The notes below the pieces were generated by a model. It worked only from the letters and a program-made list of their open reading frames with translations, did not search any database and was not told the DNA's origin. Of a stretch of DNA of 64,000 bases, positions 35,334-43,728 are shown in pieces. Origin of the DNA: Saprospiraceae bacterium (GTDB taxonomy: Bacteria; Bacteroidota; Bacteroidia; Chitinophagales; Saprospiraceae); contig JAHDBJ010000003.1 of NCBI GenBank assembly GCA_020630435.1, forward strand, positions 124,001 to 188,000, written 5' to 3'. The position numbers and the translations under genes were made by a program. Each line of letters begins with the position of its first letter. The first letter of the stretch is position 1.

Positions 35334-36197
35334 TTAATCTCCTATCGTAAAATAACAGTATAAAGGCGTTCCATTTTGAGTTTCAATTACAAGTTCTTTT
35401 TTACCTTCTAAAACCTCACATACTGAAAAGTTATCATTCTCAACGACAAGGATCTCTACTACCGCTATTTTTTCTTCTCTTTCCATTAATACCCCTTCTA
35501 CTTCGATCATTTTTTTAGCTTTAACCACAAAGGTATTTCCCTTTTTTAGTCCTAGTTTTTTACCCCCTGCGATTAAGATTTCTTTTGCTTTATTTTTACT
35601 ACCATCTGTTATTTTAATTACTTTAATAAGTGGTGTAAATAGTTCAGAAATAAACTTCCTCGTTTCTTCAGTAACTTGAGTTTTCAGAGGATCTAGTTTT
35701 AGACTTAATAACTTGACAGCCTTTAATGTAATCGTTTTTTTGGCTTTGATTTTTTTATCCGTTACGGAATATACCGTTAATGTCAAAGCCGTTTGAGCAT
35801 AATTTAAGGTACCTGAAAGTAGGTATTCTGCACCAATGCTTTTCCCTTGTTCAACTACAATTCCATCAATAAAAGCCTCTGTCTTTTGTAATTCTCTTTC
35901 TTGAACAACAAAGTTCCAACTGCTTCGATCGACCAATTTAAAGCGCTTATCATTTGTAAAGACTTCGAGTACATAATCTTGAATCCTCCGAGCATCCTCT
36001 TTAGGTTTAGCCACATCCATTATCTGTTTAATCAGTCCCGCTTTTGTAGTTTTTCGAGATTTATCTTTTACGTAATAAAAGTCAATTACACCCATACTAT
36101 ATAATTCTGCCTCATCCTGAGCAATGAGAAGATGCGTTAAAAAACATAAAATTAGTCCCAATAATGGTTTAATGTAATACCTGTTCATTTGTCTCAA
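35334..36197 (-). CDS. Exported CsgG-domain protein
   Basis: A 287-residue exported protein, signal peptide about 1-26 (ending LIAQ). The CsgG domain covers about 30-170: SMGVIDFYYVKD, FKLVDRSSWNFVVQERELQK and GKSIGAEYLLSGTLNYAQ. The last 100 residues are a beta domain of its own (KAKEILIAGGKKLGLKKGNTF). That beta domain is similar in layout to the part EGGAKDDIYPKEYFYVY in the 614-residue neighbour. It is 10 bases from the CHAT gene end, so the two are tightly coupled. Confidence 0.75.
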   Translation of the reverse strand: MRQMNRYYIKPLLGLILCFLTHLLIAQDEAELYSMGVIDFYYVKDKSRKTTKAGLIKQIMDVAKPKEDARRIQDYVLEVFTNDKRFKLVDRSSWNFVVQERELQKTEAFIDGIVVEQGKSIGAEYLLSGTLNYAQTALTLTVYSVTDKKIKAKKTITLKAVKLLSLKLDPLKTQVTEETRKFISELFTPLIKVIKITDGSKNKAKEILIAGGKKLGLKKGNTFVVKAKKMIEVEGVLMEREEKIAVVEILVVENDNFSVCEVLEGKKELVIETQNGTPLYCYFTIGD

Positions 36198-36207
36198 AAT
36201 TTATGAA

Positions 36208-38496
36208 TTATTTTTTTAGTTTCATTAAAAGAAATAAGATTAAAACAAGCCCTAATCCCCACCACAATAAACTTGATTGCTTTTTTTCTGTGATGGATTG
36301 GTCATTTCCTAAGTGTAAAAATGCTGCCCAATAATACGGATGTTGCTTCGAAACATCTTGCTCCTCTATATATTTAAGTTTTGCAGCTCTTAATGCAGCA
36401 CTTTTATTCATCGCTTGGTTAAGGAACTCATAGTAATATTGCATTAATTGGGTGGTAGATTGATCAGAAACAGCCCAAAGACTCATTGTTAAGCTAGGAC
36501 AACCAGCATAAGCAAAAGCTCTAGATAAACTCATCATCCCTTCTCCTTTTTCAAGCTTTCCAATGCCTGTTTCACAGGCACTCAGCACCACCATATCTGC
36601 ATTCATTTTAAGGTGGTATATCTCATTTGTTGAAAGTGTACTGTCTGAAAAATAGATTTTACTATTTTGAGGGGATTTTACATCTAGACAGGTGTGTGTA
36701 GCGAAATGTAAGATACTATATTTTTCATAATTTTGCATAAAGTGTTCCTTGGTAGCTGCCTTATCTAAGAAAATTTCTCCACTTAAAGCATCATTTGCAA
36801 TCTGTACTTCTTTTTGATTGTGTTTCAGTGGATAAAGTAGATTACCCGAGCATTTTAGTTGATGCCTAAAATTAGGCGCAAATCCACCATATCGAACTGT
36901 TGTGATTTCATTTAATCTATTTTGAAAATATACCCCTGCAGAATTAGCATACGTTATCCTATAATCTTCCAAGAGATAATCTAAATTGGCTGTACCATAA
37001 TCGACTGATTGCCCTATTGGCTTTCGACTTAATAGGACTTCAAATGGAAAAAGCCATAAATAATTATCAGGGAGAATAATTAATTTGTCTTGCTTGACAA
37101 ACATAGTTTTCAAAATCTCGTCTAATAATAACTTATAGAGTTCTCGCCCATGTTTAATAAAATGTAAAAAAGCCTTTTTGGGTTGATTATCAACCGATGT
37201 CGAAACCATTGATGCTCTTAGTCCTTTTATTTCATCCAAAATAAGATTGGAATTCGGTAGTGATGTAACGAAACAACGCTTATCATTTACCCCAAAAATA
37301 TAAATAGAATGTTCTCCAAAAAAATAGTTGATCATAATTGAATTTTCAATAGACATTGTCTCCTTAATCTCTGATAAGTCTACTGATTCTGTCAAATACT
37401 CCCATTCATTTGATAAAGGATAGCGTTTTTGTATTGCTTCTTCTAGCTCTAATAAAGATTCTTGTAGTTTAAACAATTCTATATTCCATTTATCCATATC
37501 ATCTAGAGCCTCTTCATGGGTTGATTTCAAAAGTCCCTCATAATATGCAATCTCTGTTTTCAGTTCTTTTTCTTTACGTATTAATTGATTTGGAACTAAG
37601 GCTGTTTCTTTAGATAATGAAGACATTAAAGCATCTAATAAAATCGTTGATTTCCCACGTTCTGCTAATTCAAATGCTTTGTTTAAATATAACTCATTAC
37701 CAGCAAATCTATAAAGTTCTAAAGCTACTTCAATACCTGACTCGCTGAATTTTCGACTCCGATTACTAATATTTAGTTTGAGATTCTCTGTATCGTATTT
37801 TTTACGAACTAGAGCTAGTAATTCCACTATATTTTCATATTCTTTTAAGGCATCTAAAAGATATTTCCATTCTTTTTTTTCATTGTATAGTTTTCTAAGA
37901 ACACTCGCTCGTCTTTCTAAAGAAGGAAATATATCTTGCGGTGCTATGATATCTTCTAAAGAAGTCCCTACACCTGACCGAGTAGCCTGTCGATAATTCG
38001 ATAAAATAGATTTATTATAAAAAACTAGGGCTTCATCATAATTTTTCTTCCCTTCATAGGCTGTACCTATGGCTCGCTCTATTTTCGAAAACTGGGGATG
38101 TTTGTTTCTATTGGGTAAATTATTTTTCGCATATTTTAAGGCTCTATCAAAGTTCGTAATCGCATTATCATAGTCTCGCTTAATCAATGCTTTTTCTCCT
38201 TTTTTTATGTATAGTTGAATATTTTTTTCAGGCGAACTTTCTTTAGAAATCACCTTATTAACAGCAGCCGTTTTTTCTAACCAATTGTATTTATCGCTAA
38301 TCTTTTCAATAGCTTTAGCTTCATCAAAATCTTCCATCTCCATAATATCATCATATACCTCTGAGGACTCTTCTAAAAATTCACTACCTGAATTCAAAAA
38401 ATATTCTTCTAACAACTCCAAATCCTCTTGACCATAAGTCAAAGTTGATGTCAAAAACAATATTAATAGTAGAATATATACTCTCATAATCAGCAT
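36208..38496 (-). CDS. Exported TPR-CHAT protein (caspase-like peptidase fold)
   Basis: A 762-residue protein, first gene of the operon. The signal peptide ends at TYGQ (about residue 23). TPR helices (KGEKALIKRDYDNAITNFDR) cover about 110-310. The C-terminal CHAT domain has the candidate His in ILHFATHTCL (about 600) and Cys in VVLSACETGIGKL (about 638), followed by GCPSLTMSLWAVSDQ. The last 22 residues are a TM helix, LLWWGLGLVLILFLLM, with KLKK after it. So the CHAT domain should face the periplasm with a C-terminal anchor. CHAT domains are Cys peptidases related to caspases and separase. The substrate is unknown. Confidence 0.82.
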   Translation of the reverse strand: MLIMRVYILLLILFLTSTLTYGQEDLELLEEYFLNSGSEFLEESSEVYDDIMEMEDFDEAKAIEKISDKYNWLEKTAAVNKVISKESSPEKNIQLYIKKGEKALIKRDYDNAITNFDRALKYAKNNLPNRNKHPQFSKIERAIGTAYEGKKNYDEALVFYNKSILSNYRQATRSGVGTSLEDIIAPQDIFPSLERRASVLRKLYNEKKEWKYLLDALKEYENIVELLALVRKKYDTENLKLNISNRSRKFSESGIEVALELYRFAGNELYLNKAFELAERGKSTILLDALMSSLSKETALVPNQLIRKEKELKTEIAYYEGLLKSTHEEALDDMDKWNIELFKLQESLLELEEAIQKRYPLSNEWEYLTESVDLSEIKETMSIENSIMINYFFGEHSIYIFGVNDKRCFVTSLPNSNLILDEIKGLRASMVSTSVDNQPKKAFLHFIKHGRELYKLLLDEILKTMFVKQDKLIILPDNYLWLFPFEVLLSRKPIGQSVDYGTANLDYLLEDYRITYANSAGVYFQNRLNEITTVRYGGFAPNFRHQLKCSGNLLYPLKHNQKEVQIANDALSGEIFLDKAATKEHFMQNYEKYSILHFATHTCLDVKSPQNSKIYFSDSTLSTNEIYHLKMNADMVVLSACETGIGKLEKGEGMMSLSRAFAYAGCPSLTMSLWAVSDQSTTQLMQYYYEFLNQAMNKSAALRAAKLKYIEEQDVSKQHPYYWAAFLHLGNDQSITEKKQSSLLWWGLGLVLILFLLMKLKK

Positions 38497-38845
38497 TTAC
38501 AATCAACAAAGATACGTCTATTAGTACCTAGATGAAAAAAAAGGTAATCGCTTTAAATATTTTTTCATGAAAAAATTCCTTCTCTTTATAAAATGTAATG
38601 CAGAAGATTCCTCTAAATTAAGTTTTCATACTGATAATATTTTCATTAAATTATTTCTATTATTGTGATAAATCTTGTTTTGAGATAAAAGGTAATACTA
38701 TATAAGATTGGCGTTGGATTATCTATCCTAATCCTTTATTTATTATAAATCCAATAAAAAATTAAAAAATAGCTCCATATTATTTTTATTTTAACCTAAA
38801 GGATTGATTACCTTTTTATTTTTTTGGTTATAAAATTACAGTACA
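38497..38845. other. Divergent intergenic control region, 349 bases
   Basis: Very AT-rich region between the CHAT operon and the ECF sigma operon. It contains an exact -7 box on the minus strand at 38507-38514. I see no clear plus-strand match and no palindromic operator, although TAAAAGGTAAT-like words occur twice. Confidence 0.45.
38507..38514 (-). promoter_or_regulatory. -7 promoter box of the CHAT/CsgG operon
   Basis: The minus strand reads TATCTTTG, about 11 bases before the ATG at 38496. Transcription would start only a few bases from the start codon, so the mRNA is nearly leaderless, or the second ATG (38487) is used. Confidence 0.55.
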
Positions 38846-39427
38846 ATGCAAAAAACCCCTGATAAGGTTTTAGTTGACAAGCTCAAATCGAATGATAAAA
38901 GAAAAATTTCTGATGCCTTAAATGAAATCTATCGAAATAATTATCATTCTGTTGAGCAATTAATAATCGGCAATGGTGGAACAAAGGATGACGTTAAAGA
39001 TATATTTCAAGAAAGTATCAGTATTTTCTTTAACCAACTCAACCAAAAGGATCTAGAACTAAATTGTAGTATCAAAACATACTTATATTCCGTTAGTCGT
39101 AACCAATGGTTAAATATAATAAGGCGTAAAAAAGAAACAAACGATTTAAAAGACTATCAAGAATTTGTTGATCCTACTCAAAGCTCTCTGGGGAATATCA
39201 TAGAAAATGAGCAAGCTGGGTTAATTGCCGATTTGTTACAGCAGATTAGCAAGGACTGTAAAGAGATCCTGGTCAACTATTATTATTATAAAATGAAAAT
39301 GAAAAAAATACAAGAAGTTATGGCCCTATCTAGTGAACAAGTGGCTAAAAACAAAAAATATAAATGCTTGCAAAGGCTTCGCAAAATGGTAGATGCTCAT
39401 CCTCATATTAAACAACGACTAAATTAG
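38846..39427 (+). CDS. ECF-type RNA polymerase sigma factor
   Basis: A 193-residue sigma-70 family protein. Region 2 has KDIFQESISIFF and CSIKTYLYSVSRNQWLNIIRR; region 4 has KDCKEILVNYYYYKMKMKKIQEVM followed by QVAKNKKYKCLQRLRKM. Such factors direct polymerase to a small regulon and are held by a membrane anti-sigma factor. The next gene, 21 bases on, encodes a membrane protein that fits that role. The divergent CHAT/CsgG operon may be a target, but its -7 box looks like the normal housekeeping type. Confidence 0.88.
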   Translation: MQKTPDKVLVDKLKSNDKRKISDALNEIYRNNYHSVEQLIIGNGGTKDDVKDIFQESISIFFNQLNQKDLELNCSIKTYLYSVSRNQWLNIIRRKKETNDLKDYQEFVDPTQSSLGNIIENEQAGLIADLLQQISKDCKEILVNYYYYKMKMKKIQEVMALSSEQVAKNKKYKCLQRLRKMVDAHPHIKQRLN

Positions 39428-39448
39428 ATTAAGAAAAAATATAAAATC

Positions 39449-40228
39449 ATGGACTGGACGGAAGAATATATCGATCAATATCTCGATAATACCTTATCAC
39501 CTGATGAAAAAGCAGCATTTGAAAATAAAATGTTAAATGACACCGAATTAAAATCATCTGTAGAACGGCAACGCAATCTACGTGAGGGTATCATTGTTAG
39601 TGGAAGTCGTGGTTTAAAACTAGAACTAGATAGAATTCATGATAATATGATGAATGAAGCGAAGCAAAAAACGCCTCCCATTATTATTAATAAAGAAGCT
39701 AAACACAGATCTATAGTTCCGAAATGGTTAACACTTGCCGCTTCGCTCCTACTCTTTGCACTTGCTTTTTGGTATTTTTATCCCACGAATACAGATGCAA
39801 ATTCTAAAGATCTTTTTGCCAACAACTACCTTCCTTATGAGATTGATCTAAGTCAAAGAGGGGGGAATGAAGATATTTTGATTGAAAAAATAAGAGCTAA
39901 TTATGATAGTAAGAACTATTTAAAAACCAATGAATTAATTGATAAGTTAGCAAAAACTAGTGACCTTAATGGACAAATGCACATTATCAAAGGAACAGCC
40001 CTTTTAGAGCTAAACCAGTATGATAAGGCGATTGATAATTTCCAGACTGCTCGTTCTAAAAATGGCTTATTTAGAAATGTATCTTCATGGTATGAAGCGC
40101 TTATCTATTTGAAAAAAGGAGACTTTGAGACTAGTAAAGCCCGATTAAATTCAATTATTCAAAATTCAAAACCCAAAAATCCATATCATTTAAAAGCTAA
40201 AAAATTACTTAAAGAAATGAAGCAATAG
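39449..40228 (+). CDS. Anti-sigma-like membrane protein with TPR domain
   Basis: A 259-residue protein. The N-terminal about 60 residues (YIDQYLDNTLSPDEKAAFEN) resemble the cytoplasmic part of Bacteroidota anti-sigma factors. A TM helix at about 92-112 (WLTLAASLLLFALAFWYFYP) crosses the inner membrane, and the periplasmic part is TPR-like (NYDSKNYLKTNELIDK, ALLELNQYDKAIDNFQTA). It follows the sigma gene by 21 bases and the MBOAT gene follows by 10. Control of the sigma factor is inferred from this layout. Confidence 0.72.
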   Translation: MDWTEEYIDQYLDNTLSPDEKAAFENKMLNDTELKSSVERQRNLREGIIVSGSRGLKLELDRIHDNMMNEAKQKTPPIIINKEAKHRSIVPKWLTLAASLLLFALAFWYFYPTNTDANSKDLFANNYLPYEIDLSQRGGNEDILIEKIRANYDSKNYLKTNELIDKLAKTSDLNGQMHIIKGTALLELNQYDKAIDNFQTARSKNGLFRNVSSWYEALIYLKKGDFETSKARLNSIIQNSKPKNPYHLKAKKLLKEMKQ

Positions 40229-40238
40229 CCTTTTCCTA

Positions 40239-41636
40239 ATGCTCTTTAATTCTTTCCATTTTTTATTATTCCTCCCACTTACTGTCTTACTATATTTTAG
40301 TTTGTCATATCGGTTTCGTTGGGTACTATTGTTGACAGTTAGTTATTACTTTTATGCTTGTTGGAAACTTGAGTATTTAATATTAATTATACTCTCTACT
40401 TTAATCGACTATTATTGTGGATTAAAAATGAGTGGCGAAACCACTAAAACAAAGCGATTACCATTTTTATATATAAGTTTAGCTAGTAATTTAGGCTTAC
40501 TTTTATTTTTTAAATACGCCAATTTTCTTGGAGAAAACATTACTCTTTTATTGAATCAAATCAATATTTCTTATACACTTCCATCATTTGAACTCCTACT
40601 TCCTCTAGGCATTTCTTTCTATACTTTTCAGACCATAAGTTATAGTATTGATGTCTATAATGAAAAGATAAAAGCCGAAACACATTTAGGACGATTTGCT
40701 GTTTTTGTTTCTTTTTTCCCCCAACTTGTTGCTGGTCCTATTGAGCGTTCCCAACACCTATTACCTCAATTTTCAAAACAACTAAATTTCGATTCGAAAA
40801 GTGCAAAATTAGGTATACAACAAATGCTTTGGGGATTCTTCAAAAAACTAGTCATCGCCGATAATCTTGCCCCCTATGTTGACTTAGTTTATGCAAATCC
40901 AGATGCTTATACTGGTTTGCCTATTATATTAGCAACCCTTTTCTTTGCTTTTCAGATCTATTGCGATTTTTCTGGCTATACAGACATTGCCATCGGGGCA
41001 GCCAAAATATTAGGGTATGATCTGATGGAAAATTTCAGGCAGCCGTATTTTGCCTATTCAATTACGGATTTTTGGAGACGCTGGCATATCTCTCTATCTA
41101 GTTGGTTTAAAGATTACGTCTATATCCCTCTAGGCGGCAATAAGACTGTAAAATGGCGATGGTATTATAACCTTATGACCACTTTTATCATTAGTGGGTT
41201 TTGGCATGGTGCCAATTGGACATTCATCATATGGGGAGCCCTATTTGGTATTTTTATTATTCTTGAAAAAACGATTCGTTTCCCCATAAAATCTTTAGTC
41301 CTAAAAACAGTATGGACATTTTCACTTGTTTGTTTTGCGTGGATTTTTTTTAGAGCGGAGTCTATACAGGACGTTATAACACTCCTTCAAAATGCCCTTC
41401 ACTTTGAAAACACTCCTAGCACTTGGATTATTGTAGAGCGAAAATTAAGTTTATTCATCGCTCTATTTGGAATCCTTATTGTCTTGATTTACGATGCTTT
41501 ATCAGCTTTTCCATTCAAATACCTTCCACAAAAAATTCCTATTCTAGCCCTATGGACTTGGTGTAGCTTTTTACTTTGGATGATTGTTTTATATGGTGAT
41601 AGTGGAAATCAGTCTTTTATTTATTTTACTTTTTAA
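40239..41636 (+). CDS. MBOAT-family O-acyltransferase (AlgI-like)
   Basis: A 465-residue polytopic membrane protein with about 10-12 TM helices. The family core DFWRRWHISLSSWFKDYVYI and the active-site His in SGFWHGANWTFIIWG are intact, as is the IPLGGNK motif. AlgI-type MBOAT proteins move acyl groups across the inner membrane for O-acetylation of extracellular polysaccharide, usually with an AlgJ/AlgX-type partner. No partner is visible here. It is the last gene of the sigma operon, 10 bases from the preceding gene. Its stop shares TTAA with the convergent gene. Confidence 0.88.
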   Translation: MLFNSFHFLLFLPLTVLLYFSLSYRFRWVLLLTVSYYFYACWKLEYLILIILSTLIDYYCGLKMSGETTKTKRLPFLYISLASNLGLLLFFKYANFLGENITLLLNQINISYTLPSFELLLPLGISFYTFQTISYSIDVYNEKIKAETHLGRFAVFVSFFPQLVAGPIERSQHLLPQFSKQLNFDSKSAKLGIQQMLWGFFKKLVIADNLAPYVDLVYANPDAYTGLPIILATLFFAFQIYCDFSGYTDIAIGAAKILGYDLMENFRQPYFAYSITDFWRRWHISLSSWFKDYVYIPLGGNKTVKWRWYYNLMTTFIISGFWHGANWTFIIWGALFGIFIILEKTIRFPIKSLVLKTVWTFSLVCFAWIFFRAESIQDVITLLQNALHFENTPSTWIIVERKLSLFIALFGILIVLIYDALSAFPFKYLPQKIPILALWTWCSFLLWMIVLYGDSGNQSFIYFTF

Positions 41637-42274
41637 TCCTCTATTTTTCTTGCGATCATCAACCCATCTCGTATTGGTAAGAGTATATTTTCTACTCTCG
41701 AATCATTTTGTACTTTTTGATTAAAAGCATGGATAATACTGGTATCGGTATCGTGTTCTTGCATTACAACTTTACCATTCCATAGCGTATTATCTGCAAT
41801 AATTAATCCTCCTTTATTCAACTTTTCAAATACTAAATCATAATAAAAAATATAATCTCTTTTACCCGCATCTATAAAGATTAAGTCAAATTTTTCTTCA
41901 ATTGTAGGAATAATGGCTTTAGCATCACCAATGTACAATGTTACCTTGTCATCCACATTTTCTGCTTTAAAATATTTTTCAATAATATATCTTAATTCTC
42001 TATTCACTTCTATGGTATGTAAATGGCCATCAGGAGGTAGAGATTTTGCAAAACAGACCGCTGCATAGCCCGTAAATGTACCTATTTCTAATATTTTTTG
42101 AGGTTGATGTATCGCAACGAGCATAGACAAAAGCTGTCCTTGAAAAGCACCAGAAATCATCTGTGGCGCTAGTGTTTTTAAGTTCGTCTCTCGTTCTAGA
42201 TCTTTTAAACCTGTGGAAGGTCTACTTGTATGGTTTTCACAATACTGTTGTATCTTTTTCAATGAAAAATTCAT
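41633..42274 (-). CDS. Class I SAM-dependent O-methyltransferase
   Basis: A 213-residue soluble enzyme of the caffeoyl-CoA/catechol O-methyltransferase type. The SAM-binding motif ILEIGTFTGYAAVCFAKSLP and the motif FDLIFIDAGKRDYIFYYD are clear, and GGLIIADNTLWNGKV follows. The divalent-metal Asp and Asn residues of this family are present (IDAGK, ADNTLW). It starts 8 bases after the DMT transporter gene on the same strand, so they form an operon. The substrate is unknown. Confidence 0.9.
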   Translation of the reverse strand: MNFSLKKIQQYCENHTSRPSTGLKDLERETNLKTLAPQMISGAFQGQLLSMLVAIHQPQKILEIGTFTGYAAVCFAKSLPPDGHLHTIEVNRELRYIIEKYFKAENVDDKVTLYIGDAKAIIPTIEEKFDLIFIDAGKRDYIFYYDLVFEKLNKGGLIIADNTLWNGKVVMQEHDTDTSIIHAFNQKVQNDSRVENILLPIRDGLMIARKIED

Positions 42275-42282
42275 AGTAAAAT

Positions 42283-43179
42283 TCAGTCTATTATAGTCTT
42301 TTCCATTCTTTTTTTAATAAAAGGATAAGAAAAAACCGCAAACAAAATAATAAGTACTCCGAGATAAAAATTCGGATTGAGTTCTTTATGATCATTTAAT
42401 AAAAATAAAGCTAATAAAATGCCATAAACGGGTTCTAAAGCGACTGTCAAATTAGCCGTAAATGCCGATAAATGCCGCAAAGCCTTAAACGCAAGTACAT
42501 ACGCAAAGGTCGTACATCCTAAGGCAAGTACCAACAAATACAATAAATCCGATACCGTATCTGGATAGAGTTTCATTGTTCCAAAAAAGGAAATGTATAT
42601 AGGCATTATCAAGGTCAAAAAGACCAATCCACTACCTAATTCTACAAAGGTCATCGTTAAGATACTTGCCTTATCTTCATTCAACATTTTTTTATTTAAA
42701 ATAGAAAATATAGCTGCTAAAACGGCAGAAAGAATACCTAGTACAATTCCAAAATGCTGTTCCATCGTTGTTTGAGTAACAATCAATGCCATACCAGGAA
42801 TAATCATCAAACCAAGTAGCACTTCATACCATTTAAATCGCTCTTTCAAAATTAATGGTTCGAGAATAGCCGTAAAAAATGAAGTCGTTGCCATACAAAT
42901 CAAACAAATCGAAGCATTGGAATATTTTATCGAGCCATAGAACAACACCCAATGTGTGGCGACTAGGACTCCAATTCCCATTAAAGGCAATAAATTGACT
43001 TTTGGCATGGACTTAATTTCCCTAAGGATAGATACAAAAAACAACAAGCTAAATACCGTAAAAAATAGTCTCCACCATACCAACACGGTTTCCTGCAATT
43101 GGATTAAATCGCCAAGAATTGCGGTAAAACCGAATAATAGTACAGCGATATGCAATTGAATATATGGATTTTTCGTCAT
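42283..43179 (-). CDS. DMT-family (EamA) transporter
   Basis: A 298-residue polytopic membrane protein with 10 predicted TM helices in two EamA halves of about 140 residues each. The second half begins near GIVLGILSAVLAAIFSILNKK. The family exports amino acids, metabolites or nucleotide sugars. EamA pattern PVYGILLALFLL near the end of the second repeat is typical. It is operonic with the O-methyltransferase, which may act on the exported compound; that is a guess. Confidence 0.88.
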   Translation of the reverse strand: MTKNPYIQLHIAVLLFGFTAILGDLIQLQETVLVWWRLFFTVFSLLFFVSILREIKSMPKVNLLPLMGIGVLVATHWVLFYGSIKYSNASICLICMATTSFFTAILEPLILKERFKWYEVLLGLMIIPGMALIVTQTTMEQHFGIVLGILSAVLAAIFSILNKKMLNEDKASILTMTFVELGSGLVFLTLIMPIYISFFGTMKLYPDTVSDLLYLLVLALGCTTFAYVLAFKALRHLSAFTANLTVALEPVYGILLALFLLNDHKELNPNFYLGVLIILFAVFSYPFIKKRMEKTIID

Positions 43180-43309
43180 TCGTTTATATCAATTCGTCTT
43201 GGTAATCTGTACGTTTGTCCTCTCAATAATTACCTTAATATTATTTGATTCCAAAAATTTAAAATGGTTTGCAAAAATGCTTAGTTTTAGGACAAAATTT
43301 AAATTATCC

Positions 43310-43717
43310 ATGGAAATTTCTGAACAAACTTTAAAAATAATTACTGGAGCTATCAATGCAGGATATTTGGTTTTCTTTGATAAAGAAACGGGGAAGCACC
43401 ATGAAATTAACACGATGGATTTTGAAGAAAAAGAGACAGATTTTGAAGATCCCTACCGTGCCTATCGAGATGCCTCTCGATATATTCAAATTTCTAAACC
43501 TAATTCAAAAATGACTCTTGGATGGATCAATGATTTTGTCCAAACTATCGAATCGGGAGAACTTAAAAGAAAACTTGATTATGCCCTATCTCGCAAAAAT
43601 CCTCATGCCGCATTTAAAAAAGAGTTAGATTTTGATAGTGAGCTTCGACAAAACTGGTTTGAATATAAAGCAGAAAAAGGCTTAGAAAGAGTTAAATCAA
43701 TATTGAATATCCGTTAA
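43310..43717 (+). CDS. UPF0158-family protein
   Basis: A 135-residue soluble protein with the UPF0158 pattern: EISEQTLKIITGAINAGYLV, then PNSKMTLGWINDFVQTIESG and NPHAAFKKELDFDSELRQNWFEY. The function is unknown in all members. The start at 43310 (MEISEQTL) is preferred to the upstream ATG at 43199, because the added 37 residues are not part of the family and would overlap the promoter area of the divergent gene. The CPBP protease gene follows 11 bases later. Confidence 0.8.
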   Translation: MEISEQTLKIITGAINAGYLVFFDKETGKHHEINTMDFEEKETDFEDPYRAYRDASRYIQISKPNSKMTLGWINDFVQTIESGELKRKLDYALSRKNPHAAFKKELDFDSELRQNWFEYKAEKGLERVKSILNIR

Positions 43718-43728
43718 ATTGCTATAAT

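Noticed and set aside
30378-38496. Curli (csg) operon
   Set aside because: CsgG domains are present but no CsgA/CsgB-type repeats, CsgE or CsgF are seen.
36208-38496. Type III-E CRISPR-associated TPR-CHAT protease (Craspase-like)
   Set aside because: There is no CRISPR array or Cas gene in the window, and this protein has a signal peptide and a C-terminal TM helix.
43199-43309. Longer UPF0158 protein from ATG 43199
   Set aside because: The 37 extra residues are hydrophobic and outside the family; the family begins at 43310.
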